Source of the DNA: DATGKD01 sp035294855 | GTDB taxonomy: Bacteria; Actinomycetota; Acidimicrobiia; Acidimicrobiales; UBA8190 | Assembly (NCBI GenBank): GCA_035294855.1 | Contig: DATGKD010000037.1 | Span: forward strand, 1-22,978 | Direction of reading: 5' to 3' | Length of the DNA stretch: 22,978 nt | Shown: one piece after another, positions 1-7,356 of the stretch | Layout of the letters: each line of letters starts with the position of its first letter | How positions within the stretch are numbered: position 1 is the stretch's first letter | Made by a program: the position numbers and the translations under genes | Notes under the pieces: generated by a model | What the model was told of the DNA's origin: nothing | Databases searched by the model: none | What the model saw: the letters and a program-made list of their open reading frames with translations, nothing else

Positions 1-1260
1 GCGCTGTGCCACGCGGACGAGCGCGCCACGGCGGACGGTTTGGCCCGGCGCGCGCCGGCCGACGGGCCCGCCTGGCAGGAGCTGTGCGCGTCATGGCGGC
101 GCACCGGCCGGCACATCCTGGCCATGTTGCTGGCCCCGCTCCCGTCGGTGCGCGCCACGCTGAGGGTGCTGCCGGGCGCGTGGGGCGAGGGGATCTTCGA
201 CACGGTGCGGACCCAACTCGCTCCCATCGACGCGGTTGCCGGGGAGCGCTTTACCGATCCCGCCGCTCGAGCGCTGCTCGCCGCGGGCGCCTCCCACGGC
301 GACGTCTCGGTCGACATGCCGGGGAGCACGCCGGGCGCGGTGGTGCTCGCCATGGTGGCCCAGCACCTCGGCATGCCCGTGCCGACGGGCGGTGCGGGGA
401 AGCTCTCCGAAGCGCTCGTCGGCATCATCCGAGAGGCGGGCGGGGACGTGCGGACCGGCTTCGACGTCACGCGGGTCGTCGTGGCGCGGGGCCGGGCCGT
501 GGGTGTCGAGGGACGTGGCGGCGAGGACGCGATCAGTGTCAGGCGCGCCGTGCTCGCCGACACCGGGCCGCGGGCGCTGTGCGGGGGCCTGGTCGACGAA
601 TCCGAATTCACCGACCGCTATGTGGCGGGTGTGCGGCGGTTCCGTTACGGGACCGGCATCTTCAGGGTGGATCTGGCCCTCGACGGGCCTGTGCCGTGGA
701 GCTCACCGGGGCTGTCGCAGTGCGGGGTCGTGCACCTGACGGGCGACCTCGGCGCCATGGCGCGCGCCGCCTTCGAGGCGCGACAGGGCGTCGTGCCCAC
801 TGATCCCATGCTCATCGTGGGCCAGCCGACCGCGGCCGACGCCTCCCGCGCACCGGCGGGCGGGCACGTGCTGTGGATCGAGACGCACGTGCCGCCGGTG
901 CCGCGTGACAACGGGTCGTGGGAGCGAGCGCGCGACGCGTTCTTCGACACCGTGATGAAGCGGCTCGAGTCGCACGCCCCCGGGATCGGCGCCCGGGTGG
1001 TGGGCACGTCGGTGCGGACCCCGATGCAGCTCGAGGCCGAGAATCCCAACCTGGTGGGTGGTGACCTCGGCGCAGGGTCGATGGCGCTCGACCAGCAGCT
1101 CGTGTTCCGTCCGGTCCCCGGTTGGTTCCGCTACGCCACGCCGGTGAAGGGCCTCTACCTGTGCTCGGCCTCTACCCACCCCGGCGGCGGCGTCCATGGC
1201 ATGGTGGGCCGCAACTGCGCGCGGCGCGTCCTCGCCGACCACCGGCTCCGCCGCATATGA
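1..1260 (+). CDS. NAD(P)/FAD-dependent oxidoreductase, phytoene dehydrogenase-like (5' truncated)
   Basis: The frame is open from the first base, so the true start and the N-terminal FAD-binding Rossmann motif lie outside the window. An in-frame TTG at 40 is probably internal, because the residues before it (CHADERATADG) read as normal protein. The C-terminus GLYLCSASTHPGGGVHGMVG is the hallmark FAD-contacting end of the phytoene desaturase/CrtI-like amine-oxidase superfamily. The segment PTGGAGKLSEALVGIIREAG matches the conserved stretch in which these enzymes accumulate the substrate-domain strand. The family performs FAD-dependent redox chemistry on lipophilic substrates such as carotenoids, but many actinobacterial members are uncharacterised and no crtB or crtE is adjacent. 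The specific substrate is unknown. It is followed by a VOC-fold gene about 95 bp downstream. Confidence 0.85.
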   Translation, partial: ALCHADERATADGLARRAPADGPAWQELCASWRRTGRHILAMLLAPLPSVRATLRVLPGAWGEGIFDTVRTQLAPIDAVAGERFTDPAARALLAAGASHGDVSVDMPGSTPGAVVLAMVAQHLGMPVPTGGAGKLSEALVGIIREAGGDVRTGFDVTRVVVARGRAVGVEGRGGEDAISVRRAVLADTGPRALCGGLVDESEFTDRYVAGVRRFRYGTGIFRVDLALDGPVPWSSPGLSQCGVVHLTGDLGAMARAAFEARQGVVPTDPMLIVGQPTAADASRAPAGGHVLWIETHVPPVPRDNGSWERARDAFFDTVMKRLESHAPGIGARVVGTSVRTPMQLEAENPNLVGGDLGAGSMALDQQLVFRPVPGWFRYATPVKGLYLCSASTHPGGGVHGMVGRNCARRVLADHRLRRI

Positions 1261-1355
1261 GGACGGCCGCAGATGAGGAGGGCCGCGTCCGGGAAGGCGG
1301 ATCTGAGCAGGCCGCAGCCGAAAGCGACGCCGCATCGAAAGAAGAGGGGGACCCC

Positions 1356-1817
1356 ATGCTGCTGAACGGCTTCAACCACGTCGCCACGCTCACCAACGAC
1401 ACCGAGCGGTTGGTGTCGTTCTACCGCGAGGTGTTCGGCGCCGAGGTGGACGGGACGATGTCCGAGGCGCCCGGCCTCCGCCTGACGTTCATCCGGGTGG
1501 GCGAGGCGGCCGAGCTCAACGTGTTCGAGGTGGAGGGCAACACCGAGGTAGCGCGGCAGACGCCGATGTTCGGGCGCGGGCGTATCGACCACATCGGCCT
1601 CCAGGCGGCCTCGCTCGAAGCCTTCGAGGAGATCCGCACGCGGCTGATCGCCCAAGGCGCGGCCGACGAATTCGTGACCGACTTCGGCCCGATCCTGAGC
1701 GTCTTCTTCCGTGACCCCGACGGGCTCGAGGGAGAGGTGTGCGTCGCCAACCCCGACGCGGTTCCGGGCGTGTCGAACCCTCCCGGGACGCCGGCCGCCC
1801 GTTACGTGAGCGGGTGA
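1356..1817 (+). CDS. VOC-fold (glyoxalase/bleomycin resistance/dioxygenase superfamily) protein
   Basis: A 153-residue protein. The ATG at 1356 is preceded by a purine-rich Shine-Dalgarno region (AAGAGGGGG, about 1342-1350), which decides the start over an upstream open stretch. It shows two beta-alpha-beta-beta-beta halves: FNHVATLTNDTERLVSFYRE at the N-terminus and IDHIGLQAASLEAFEEIRTR from about residue 77. The second half ends FFRDPDGLEGEV. Candidate metal ligands are His8, Glu58 or Glu60, His79 and Glu125 or Glu127, in the usual VOC positions. Members include glyoxalase I, extradiol dioxygenases, epimerases and antibiotic-binding proteins, and the sequence alone does not choose among them. 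It lies 95 bp after the flavoprotein gene on the same strand and may be co-transcribed. Confidence 0.85.
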   Translation: MLLNGFNHVATLTNDTERLVSFYREVFGAEVDGTMSEAPGLRLTFIRVGEAAELNVFEVEGNTEVARQTPMFGRGRIDHIGLQAASLEAFEEIRTRLIAQGAADEFVTDFGPILSVFFRDPDGLEGEVCVANPDAVPGVSNPPGTPAARYVSG

Positions 1818-1868
1818 GGCGCGTCCGGACGCCCTGATCCCGGTGGACGGCGCGGCGGCCCGGGGCAG

Positions 1869-1912
1869 GCGCCCTCGGGCGCACACCGGCTGGCACCCCC
1901 GCCTATCGGGGG
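1869..1912 (+). terminator. Two GC-rich hairpins between VOC gene and cyclase gene
   Basis: Two perfect short inverted repeats follow each other. GCGCCC/GGGCGC spans 1869-1882 with a 2-nt loop, and CCCCCG/CGGGGG spans 1896-1912 with a CCTAT loop. They lie 51-95 bp after the VOC stop and before the putative promoter of the next gene. They could terminate the upstream unit. There is no clear T-run, and GC-rich hairpins arise easily at this base composition. Confidence 0.35.
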
Positions 1913-1921
1913 CGCGCACCC

Positions 1922-1950
1922 TTGACCCTGGGCCGCCGAGCAGGCCAAAT
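1922..1950 (+). promoter_or_regulatory. Candidate promoter giving a leaderless mRNA
   Basis: TTGACC (1922-1927) matches the -35 consensus at 5 of 6 positions and is followed after 17 bp by CCAAAT (1945-1950), a weak -10 (3 of 6). A start 7 bp later would fall on the ATG at 1957. The gene has no recognisable Shine-Dalgarno sequence, which fits leaderless translation as is common in actinobacteria. The -10 lacks the usual TA at its first two positions. Confidence 0.3.
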
Positions 1951-1956
1951 GTGACC

Positions 1957-3315
1957 ATGCCCGAGGGCGCCATCAGCGTGTTCCTGGCGGACGACAACCT
2001 GATCGTGCGCGAGGGGGTGCGCGCCCTGCTCGCCATCGAGCCCGACCTGGAGGTCGTGGGGACCGCCGCCGACTACGACGAGCTGGTCACCGGGGCGGGC
2101 AAGCTCGCTCCCCAGGTGGTGGTCACCGACATCCGCATGCCCCCCAACTTCCAGCAAGAAGGCATCGAGGCGTCCCACGAGATCCGCAAGCGCCACCCGG
2201 GAACAGGCATTGTGATCCTGTCGCAGTTCGACGACCCGGAATACGCCATCTCGTTGCTGGACGAGGGGGCGGCCGGCTGCGCCTACCTCCTCAAGGACCG
2301 GATCGCGGAGGGCGACCAGCTGGCGCGCGCCGTGCGGGCGGTGGCGACCGGGGGCTCGGTGCTCGATCCCGTCATCGTCGAGTCCATGGTCCACCCCGTC
2401 ACCGACACCGGCGAGCTCAGCGAGGCGGAAGAGGAACTGCTCCGGCTCGTGGCCGAGGGCCGGCCCATCAAGGCGATCGCGGCCACGACCGGCACGACCG
2501 CCGCCGCCGCGGCGGACGCCGTCGAAAAGCTGTTCCTGCGCATCGCCCGGCAGGCGAGCACGGGCGGCCAGAATTCCCTGCGGCGACTGCGCATGCTGCA
2601 CGAGGCGATCGTGAACCGCGAGGAGCAGGGCGAGACGCTGAGCCGCCTGCTGCCGGGGGGGGTGGCAGACCTCCTCGTCCGTCAGGGCCGGCGGGTGGGC
2701 GAGACGGAATCGCTCGTCGTCAGCGTGCTCATGTCCGACATCCGCGGGTACTCCACGATCGCCGAGCTCGCCGACCCGAGCGCGTTGGCCGGCCAGCTGA
2801 ACGTCCACCGCGCCGAGATGAGCCGGGCGATCATGGACGAGGGCGGCACGGTCATGCAGTTCGTGGGTGACGCGGTCATGGCCGTGTTCGGGGCGCCGGT
2901 CGCCATGGAGGACCACGCGGCACGCGCCGTGCGCGCCGCCCTGGCCATGCACGCCGCCCAGGACGAGATCAACCGGCGCTGGGTCGAGGCGGACATGGTG
3001 CCGTTCGGGCTCGGCATCGGCGTGACCACCGGGCCTGCCGCCGCGGCGCTGCTCGGGTCGGAGGAGCGCCTCGAGTACACGCTCGTGGGGGACACGGTGA
3101 ACCTGGCCCAGCGTCTGCAGCAGTGGGCGGAGCCGGGCGAGACCGTCCTCAGCGAGCCGACGTACCACGCGCTGACCGACCCGCCGGCCGCCGAGGAGAT
3201 CCCACCCGCGTTGGTGAAGGGCCGCACCACACCGGTCGGGGCGTGGAAGATCGCGGCACAGAGCAACCCGGACCCAGATGGGCCGAACCCAGATCGTCCA
3301 CAGAGGGAGAACTGA
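1957..3315 (+). CDS. Receiver domain - degenerate LuxR HTH - class III nucleotidyl cyclase
   Basis: A 452-residue cytoplasmic signalling protein. Residues 5-125 are a receiver domain with acidic pocket Asp12/Asp13, phospho-acceptor Asp58 (VVVTDIRMPP) and Lys113. Residues 150-200 align with the LuxR helix-turn-helix of the regulator at 7357-8025 but have lost its DNA-contact residues and are Ala-rich. Residues 255-410 are a class III adenylate/guanylate cyclase domain: metal ligands Asp261 (SDIRGYS) and Asp305 (GDAVMAVFG), and transition-state residues Asn382 and Arg386 (VNLAQRLQ). The usual purine-specifying Lys position before the second metal Asp is Gln301, and Thr375 (EYTLVGD) fits class IIIb. 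The product could be cAMP, with cyclisation controlled by phosphorylation (inference). ATG 1957 is chosen because the upstream open stretch is unlike a receiver N-terminus; GTG 1951 is also in frame. It is followed 4 bp later by the ABC ATPase gene. Confidence 0.9.
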   Translation: MPEGAISVFLADDNLIVREGVRALLAIEPDLEVVGTAADYDELVTGAGKLAPQVVVTDIRMPPNFQQEGIEASHEIRKRHPGTGIVILSQFDDPEYAISLLDEGAAGCAYLLKDRIAEGDQLARAVRAVATGGSVLDPVIVESMVHPVTDTGELSEAEEELLRLVAEGRPIKAIAATTGTTAAAAADAVEKLFLRIARQASTGGQNSLRRLRMLHEAIVNREEQGETLSRLLPGGVADLLVRQGRRVGETESLVVSVLMSDIRGYSTIAELADPSALAGQLNVHRAEMSRAIMDEGGTVMQFVGDAVMAVFGAPVAMEDHAARAVRAALAMHAAQDEINRRWVEADMVPFGLGIGVTTGPAAAALLGSEERLEYTLVGDTVNLAQRLQQWAEPGETVLSEPTYHALTDPPAAEEIPPALVKGRTTPVGAWKIAAQSNPDPDGPNPDRPQREN

Positions 3316-3319
3316 TCCG

Positions 3320-4045
3320 ATGCAAGTGATGGAAGCGCGCGGCGTCCGCAAGACCTACGAAGCCGAGGGGGCGCCGGTGCGGGCACTGCGGGGCGTCGAC
3401 CTCACCATGGACGAGCACCAATTCGTGGCGATCATGGGCCCGTCGGGTTGCGGGAAGTCCACGCTGCTCAACCTCGTTGCCGGCCTGGACACCCCGAGCG
3501 AGGGCGAGATCGTCGTGGCGGGCGAATCGCTCGCCGGCAAGGACGAAGACGCACTGGCGCGCATGCGGCGCGCCCACATCGGCATCGTCTTCCAGTTCTT
3601 CAACCTTCTCGAGGGCATGAGCGTCTTGGAGAACGTGACGCTGCCGGCTGTGATCGCCGGGGCGCGCCGGCGCCAGGCGGAGAGCCGGGCGCGCGACCTG
3701 CTCGACATGCTCGGGCTCGCCGACAAGCACGCCGCCGCGCCGGGCGTCCTGTCCGGGGGACAGCGCCAGCGGCTCGCCATCGCCCGGGCGCTCGCCAACA
3801 AGCCCACCCTCCTGTTGGCCGACGAGCCCACCGGCGCGCTCGACACCGAGGGAGGTCTCGAGGTGCTCGAGCTCTTCCGGCGCCTCCACACGGGCGGGCA
3901 GGCGATCCTCCTCGTGACCCACGACACCAACGTGGCCCAGGCGGCCAGCCGCATCGTGCACATGCGCGACGGCCGTATCGAGGGTGAGCGGCCGGGCGAC
4001 GCCTCGACGGAGGCGGCCATGAGCGCCCCGCCGAGAACCACGTGA
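3320..4045 (+). CDS. ABC transporter ATP-binding protein, MacB/LolD type
   Basis: A 241-residue ATPase complete in all motifs: Walker A GPSGCGKST (about residues 39-47), Q-loop FQFF, signature LSGGQRQR, Walker B LLLADEPTGALD and H-loop His in VTHD. The ADEPTGALD form and the length are typical of the MacB/LolD/FtsE group, which work with FtsX-type permeases to move lipoproteins or peptides or to sense antimicrobial peptides. No permease gene is next to it. The gene lies between a cyclase-type response regulator (4-bp gap, shared purine-rich RBS at about 3303-3310) and a histidine kinase (25-bp gap). That is almost certainly one operon. Its partner permease must be encoded elsewhere, unless the kinase's large membrane domain is involved, which is speculative. 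Confidence 0.93.
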   Translation: MQVMEARGVRKTYEAEGAPVRALRGVDLTMDEHQFVAIMGPSGCGKSTLLNLVAGLDTPSEGEIVVAGESLAGKDEDALARMRRAHIGIVFQFFNLLEGMSVLENVTLPAVIAGARRRQAESRARDLLDMLGLADKHAAAPGVLSGGQRQRLAIARALANKPTLLLADEPTGALDTEGGLEVLELFRRLHTGGQAILLVTHDTNVAQAASRIVHMRDGRIEGERPGDASTEAAMSAPPRTT

Positions 4046-4070
4046 GCGTGCCGAGATCGGTGGGCGCCCG

Positions 4071-6251
4071 ATGAGCGTGCGCGTCACGGACACGCCCGTC
4101 CTGGGCGGGAGCGACGCCATCACCCCCGCGACGCCCGGTGCCAGCGCCGCCCCCGCCGAACGCCGGCCGGGGACCTCGGTGCTGGCGATCGTCGCGGTCG
4201 CGGCCGCGCTCGCCATCGCCGTCTACGCACCGCTCGTCGACCGCCACGGCCAGCTGGCAACGACGTCGCTGCGCGCCGCCCTCGTGGCGTCGTTCGCGCT
4301 GGCGGGCGCGTTCGCGCTGGTGCGCCGGCCGTTCGAGCGCCAGGGCCTTCTCGTCCTGTGGGGCTCGGCGCTCGGCGCCGCGGCGACGGTGTTCGCAGCG
4401 GTCGTGGATGCACGCGCGCACGGCGGATCGGCGGGTGCGACCGTGGTGTCGGTGGCCCGCTTCGTCGTGCCGGTCACCGCCGCCCTGCTGCCCGTGGCCG
4501 TCATGCACACCCTGCTCGGGCTCCCCGACGGTCGCTGCCGCACGAGCCGGGTGGTCATCGGCACCGGCTACGTCGCGGGCGCCGCCATCGGCGTGATCTT
4601 GTGGACCCGGCGCCCCGCGCTGCCGCTGTGGCCCATCGCCGCCGAGGCCTCGGTCACCACCCTGATCGGGCTCGTGGGATCACAGCGCCGGTACACGAAG
4701 TCGCGCGGCGTGGAGCGCCAGCGGATGCAGTGGTTCGGGTGGGCGTTCGCCATCGCGTGCGAGGTCCTCGTCGTCTCCCTGGCGTTCCGTCTCCTGTGGG
4801 GCTGGCCCACCCGGGCAGGGCTCGTGGTCATGGTGGCGGCGCTGCCGTTTGCCGTGTCGCTCGCCATGGGCAGCTCCCGACGGTTGGCGGGGCGCATCGA
4901 CCGCATCCTCGCCCACACGGTGTCGCTCGCCGGACTGACGGGGATCGTCGTGGTCGTCTACGTCGTCGTGGTGATCGGGCTCGGGCGGACGCCGACGCAC
5001 GAGGAGCGCTCGCTGTTGGCGCTGTCGATGGCCGCCGCGGCGCTGTCCGCCCTCCTGTACGGCCCGGCCCGGCAGCGCCTCACGCAGTACGCCAACCGCC
5101 TCGTCTACGGAGAGCGCGAAGCGCCCGACACGGTGGTGCGCACCTTCGGGACACGGCTGTCGCGCGCCATCCCCATGGACGAGCTGCTGCTCCAAGTGGC
5201 GGAGTCGCTCCGCAAGACGCTCGGCCTCATGACCGCCGAGGTGTGGACGGGTTCGGGTGGCGAGCTCGAGCGCACCGTCTCGGTCCCCGACGCCCCCGTG
5301 CGACGGATCACCCTGAACGCCGAGGAGCAGACGGTGGTGGCGCGCGCCGGCGTCTCCGGCAACGCGTGGCTGGAGATCTGGCTGCCGACCCTCCTCGAGG
5401 GGCGCACCGATGCCATCGCGCGCGTGGCGCCCGCCACCCACTCGGGCCAGGTGCTGGGCATGATCGTCGTGGCCCGTCAGCCCGGCAGTGACGCGTTCAC
5501 CTCCGACGACGACCTCATGCTCGCCGAGCTGTCGCGTCAGGTGGGACTCGCCCTGCACAACGTGGAGCTCGACTCCGCGCTCAAAGAGACGCTGGACGAG
5601 GTGCGCCGCCAGGCGGCCGAGCTCCAGGCGTCGCGTGCCCGCATCGTGGCCGCGTCCGACGCGGCGCGCCGCCAGATCGAGCGCAACCTGCACGACGGGG
5701 CGCAGCAGCACCTGGTGGCGTTGGCCGTGAACGTGCGCCTGGCGCGCAAGCTGGCGGAGACCGATCCCGAGGCCTCCGCCCAGATCCTCGACCAACTGGG
5801 TGAGGGCCTCCAGGACGCGGTCCAGGAGCTCAGGGCGCTGGCGCACGGGATCTACCCGCCGCTGCTCGTCGACCGGGGCATCGCCGAGGCGTTGCGGTCG
5901 GCGGCCGGGCGAGCGGCCCTGCCCACCGCGGTCCAGGCCGAGGGGCTCGGGCGCTACGGGTCCGAGGAGGAGGCGGCGGTCTACTTCTGCTGCATGGAGG
6001 CGCTGCAGAACGCGGGCAAGCACGCGGGCGAGGGCGCCGAGGCCACCGTGCGCGTGTGGGAGGAAGACGGCAGCGTCATGTTCGAGGTCGCCGACACCGG
6101 CGCCGGGTTCGACGCCCACGGCAGCCAGGCGAAGGGCGCGGGGTTCGTGAACATGAGCGACCGCGTCGGCGCCGTCGGCGGCACGGTGGCGGTGCAGTCG
6201 GCGCTGGGCCAGGGCACGACGGTCAGCGGACGTATCCCCATTCGCACCTGA
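4071..6251 (+). CDS. Membrane sensor histidine kinase (HisKA_3, NarL/DesK type) with GAF-like domain
   Basis: 726 residues. After a Pro/Ala-rich cytoplasmic N-terminus, residues 36-330 hold roughly eight to ten hydrophobic segments (for example 36-55, 66-84, 91-113, 221-243, 249-268 and 286-304), a large integral-membrane sensor. Residues 355-500 look like a GAF domain (PMDELLLQVAESLRKTLG to SRQVGLALHNVEL), followed by a coiled-coil linker (500-535). The dimerisation/phosphotransfer helix carries His541 in ERNLHDGAQQHLVALA, the HisKA_3 H-box. The ATPase domain has N-box EALQNAGKHA (Asn647), G1 VADTGAGFD (Asp675) and G2 GFVNMSDRVGAVGG. This kinase class normally phosphorylates LuxR-type regulators. 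The three nearby receivers (1957-3315, 6867-7259, 7357-8025) are obvious candidate partners. It is the last gene of a + strand operon and converges on the HIT-like gene. The ligand is unknown. Confidence 0.93.
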   Translation: MSVRVTDTPVLGGSDAITPATPGASAAPAERRPGTSVLAIVAVAAALAIAVYAPLVDRHGQLATTSLRAALVASFALAGAFALVRRPFERQGLLVLWGSALGAAATVFAAVVDARAHGGSAGATVVSVARFVVPVTAALLPVAVMHTLLGLPDGRCRTSRVVIGTGYVAGAAIGVILWTRRPALPLWPIAAEASVTTLIGLVGSQRRYTKSRGVERQRMQWFGWAFAIACEVLVVSLAFRLLWGWPTRAGLVVMVAALPFAVSLAMGSSRRLAGRIDRILAHTVSLAGLTGIVVVVYVVVVIGLGRTPTHEERSLLALSMAAAALSALLYGPARQRLTQYANRLVYGEREAPDTVVRTFGTRLSRAIPMDELLLQVAESLRKTLGLMTAEVWTGSGGELERTVSVPDAPVRRITLNAEEQTVVARAGVSGNAWLEIWLPTLLEGRTDAIARVAPATHSGQVLGMIVVARQPGSDAFTSDDDLMLAELSRQVGLALHNVELDSALKETLDEVRRQAAELQASRARIVAASDAARRQIERNLHDGAQQHLVALAVNVRLARKLAETDPEASAQILDQLGEGLQDAVQELRALAHGIYPPLLVDRGIAEALRSAAGRAALPTAVQAEGLGRYGSEEEAAVYFCCMEALQNAGKHAGEGAEATVRVWEEDGSVMFEVADTGAGFDAHGSQAKGAGFVNMSDRVGAVGGTVAVQSALGQGTTVSGRIPIRT

Positions 6252-6313
6252 GCCCCGGTTCCGGGCGCTGCCGAATCGGGCACACGGCCCCGCCGTCCGG
6301 TGGCGCTCCCCTT

Positions 6314-6343
6314 GTCAGCTCTCTGCTGGTCAGCTCTCTGCTG
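6314..6343. repeat. 15-bp perfect tandem duplication
   Basis: GTCAGCTCTCTGCTG occurs twice head to tail (6314-6328 and 6329-6343) in the gap between the convergent kinase and HIT-like genes. It is non-coding and too short for a mobile element, and is consistent with slippage duplication. Confidence 0.85.
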
Positions 6344-6345
6344 GT

Positions 6346-6374
6346 GAGACGAGGCGTCCCAGACGAGGCGTCTC
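6346..6374. terminator. 14-bp tandem repeat with hairpin between convergent genes
   Basis: AGACGAGGCGTCCC (6347-6360) is followed directly by AGACGAGGCGTCTC (6361-6374). Each copy can fold (GACG-AGG-CGTC), and the second forms a perfect 5-bp stem AGACG/CGTCT with a 3-nt loop. The outer GAGACG/CGTCTC ends can also pair. It lies between two convergent genes and touches the HIT-like stop codon (6373-6375), a position expected for a bidirectional terminator. There is no T-run on either side. Confidence 0.35.
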
Positions 6375-6837
6375 AGACGACGAGTCCCCGGGTCTCGAGT
6401 TCGGCGCGCAGGCGGCCGGCGTCGCGTGCAAGCACGTGCTCGTCGGCGAAGCCGGACTCGGTCCACATCTCCTTCAGGAAATCGGTGTCTTCCCAGATGG
6501 GCGCGTGTGGCCGAGGGTCGTCGTCGTGGCGCGGCGTGAGCCACCAGTGCAGGTGCGGCACGCCGTTGCCTAATGACTCGATGTTCATCTTCCGGGGGGC
6601 GAACACCGCATCGACGGCGGCCGCCACCTCGGCGAGCTCGACGAGGTGGACGTCGCGCACCGAGGGCTCGAGGTCGTACACCTCGCGGACACACGAACGC
6701 GCCACGAAGAACGACGCCCCGCGATAGCGCTGCCGCCGGTGGAGGCGGACCCAGCCTGTCGTGAGCTCGGCGACCGCGCCCACGCAGTGGCCGGACGCCT
6801 GGCGCTCGTTTTCATCGCAGATCCAGCAGCTGTCCAC
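6373..6837 (-). CDS. HIT-like (histidine triad) protein with altered triad
   Basis: 154 residues from a GTG start; a Shine-Dalgarno GGTGAGG sits about 7 nt upstream. The N-terminus has a zinc-knuckle-like Cys4-x-x-Cys7 (CWIC). The segment MNIESLGNGVPHLHWWLTPR carries the histidine triad region near residues 84-103. The usual His-x-His-x-His reads His95-Leu-His97-Trp-Trp99, so the nucleophilic middle His is kept but the third His is Trp. HIT proteins are nucleotide hydrolases or transferases (Hint, Fhit, GalT types). Loss of one triad His may change or abolish activity. It lies 29 bp downstream of a stand-alone receiver gene on the same strand, so it probably belongs to that operon. Confidence 0.8.
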   Translation of the reverse strand: MDSCWICDENERQASGHCVGAVAELTTGWVRLHRRQRYRGASFFVARSCVREVYDLEPSVRDVHLVELAEVAAAVDAVFAPRKMNIESLGNGVPHLHWWLTPRHDDDPRPHAPIWEDTDFLKEMWTESGFADEHVLARDAGRLRAELETRGLVV

Positions 6838-6866
6838 GTCGGGACCTCACCGCCTGGCGTCTCTTG

Positions 6867-7259
6867 CTACGCGGGGCCTGGCTCCCAGAAGCGTCCCAGT
6901 ACGTCGGGCCCGAACTGCTCTTTGTGCACGTACCCGGCGGCGCCACACGTCTTGGCGTCGGCGGGCAGGTCCTCCTCGTCGTAGGTCGACAGCAGCACCA
7001 CTCTCACGTCGGGGTGGGCATCGGTGATCTGGCGGGTCGCCGCGATCCCCCCCATGCCCGGCATGTTGATGTCCATGAGCACCATCTGGGGGTGGAGCTC
7101 GTCGACCTTGTCGATCGCCTCCTCGCCCGAGGAGGCTTCGCCCACCACCTGAAAGCCCTTGGTGACGCCCACCACCGAGCGCGCTGCCGCCCGAAACGGC
7201 ATCTGGTCGTCCACGATCAGGACGGCGACCGGCTCCGGGGCGACTGCTGCGTCAGCCAC
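6867..7259 (-). CDS. Stand-alone receiver domain response regulator
   Basis: 130 residues, almost exactly one receiver domain: acidic pocket Asp17/Asp18 (LIVDDQMPFRAA), phospho-acceptor Asp63 (MVLMDINMPGMGG), Thr92 and Lys113. The N-terminal half resembles NarL-type receivers, but the protein ends about 15 residues after the domain (GRFWEPGPA), so no DNA-binding domain exists. It could act by protein contact or as a phosphate sink. The GTG start at 7259 is the only start codon before an upstream in-frame stop. GGAGG is only 1 nt upstream, an unusually tight spacing. It lies 97 bp downstream of the NarL-type regulator gene and 29 bp upstream of the HIT-like gene. Confidence 0.9.
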   Translation of the reverse strand: MADAAVAPEPVAVLIVDDQMPFRAAARSVVGVTKGFQVVGEASSGEEAIDKVDELHPQMVLMDINMPGMGGIAATRQITDAHPDVRVVLLSTYDEEDLPADAKTCGAAGYVHKEQFGPDVLGRFWEPGPA

Positions 7260-7356
7260 GCCTCCATCCTGGCAGGGTCATCGGGCCACTCATAGGAAAG
7301 CCAGCACCACTGTCGCCGGGGTGGCAGCACCCCCGGGACATGCGCCCGACGGCGAG

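Noticed and set aside
6314..6374. CRISPR-like or mobile element repeat
   Set aside because: Only two direct copies of each unit with no spacers, no terminal inverted repeats and no transposase.
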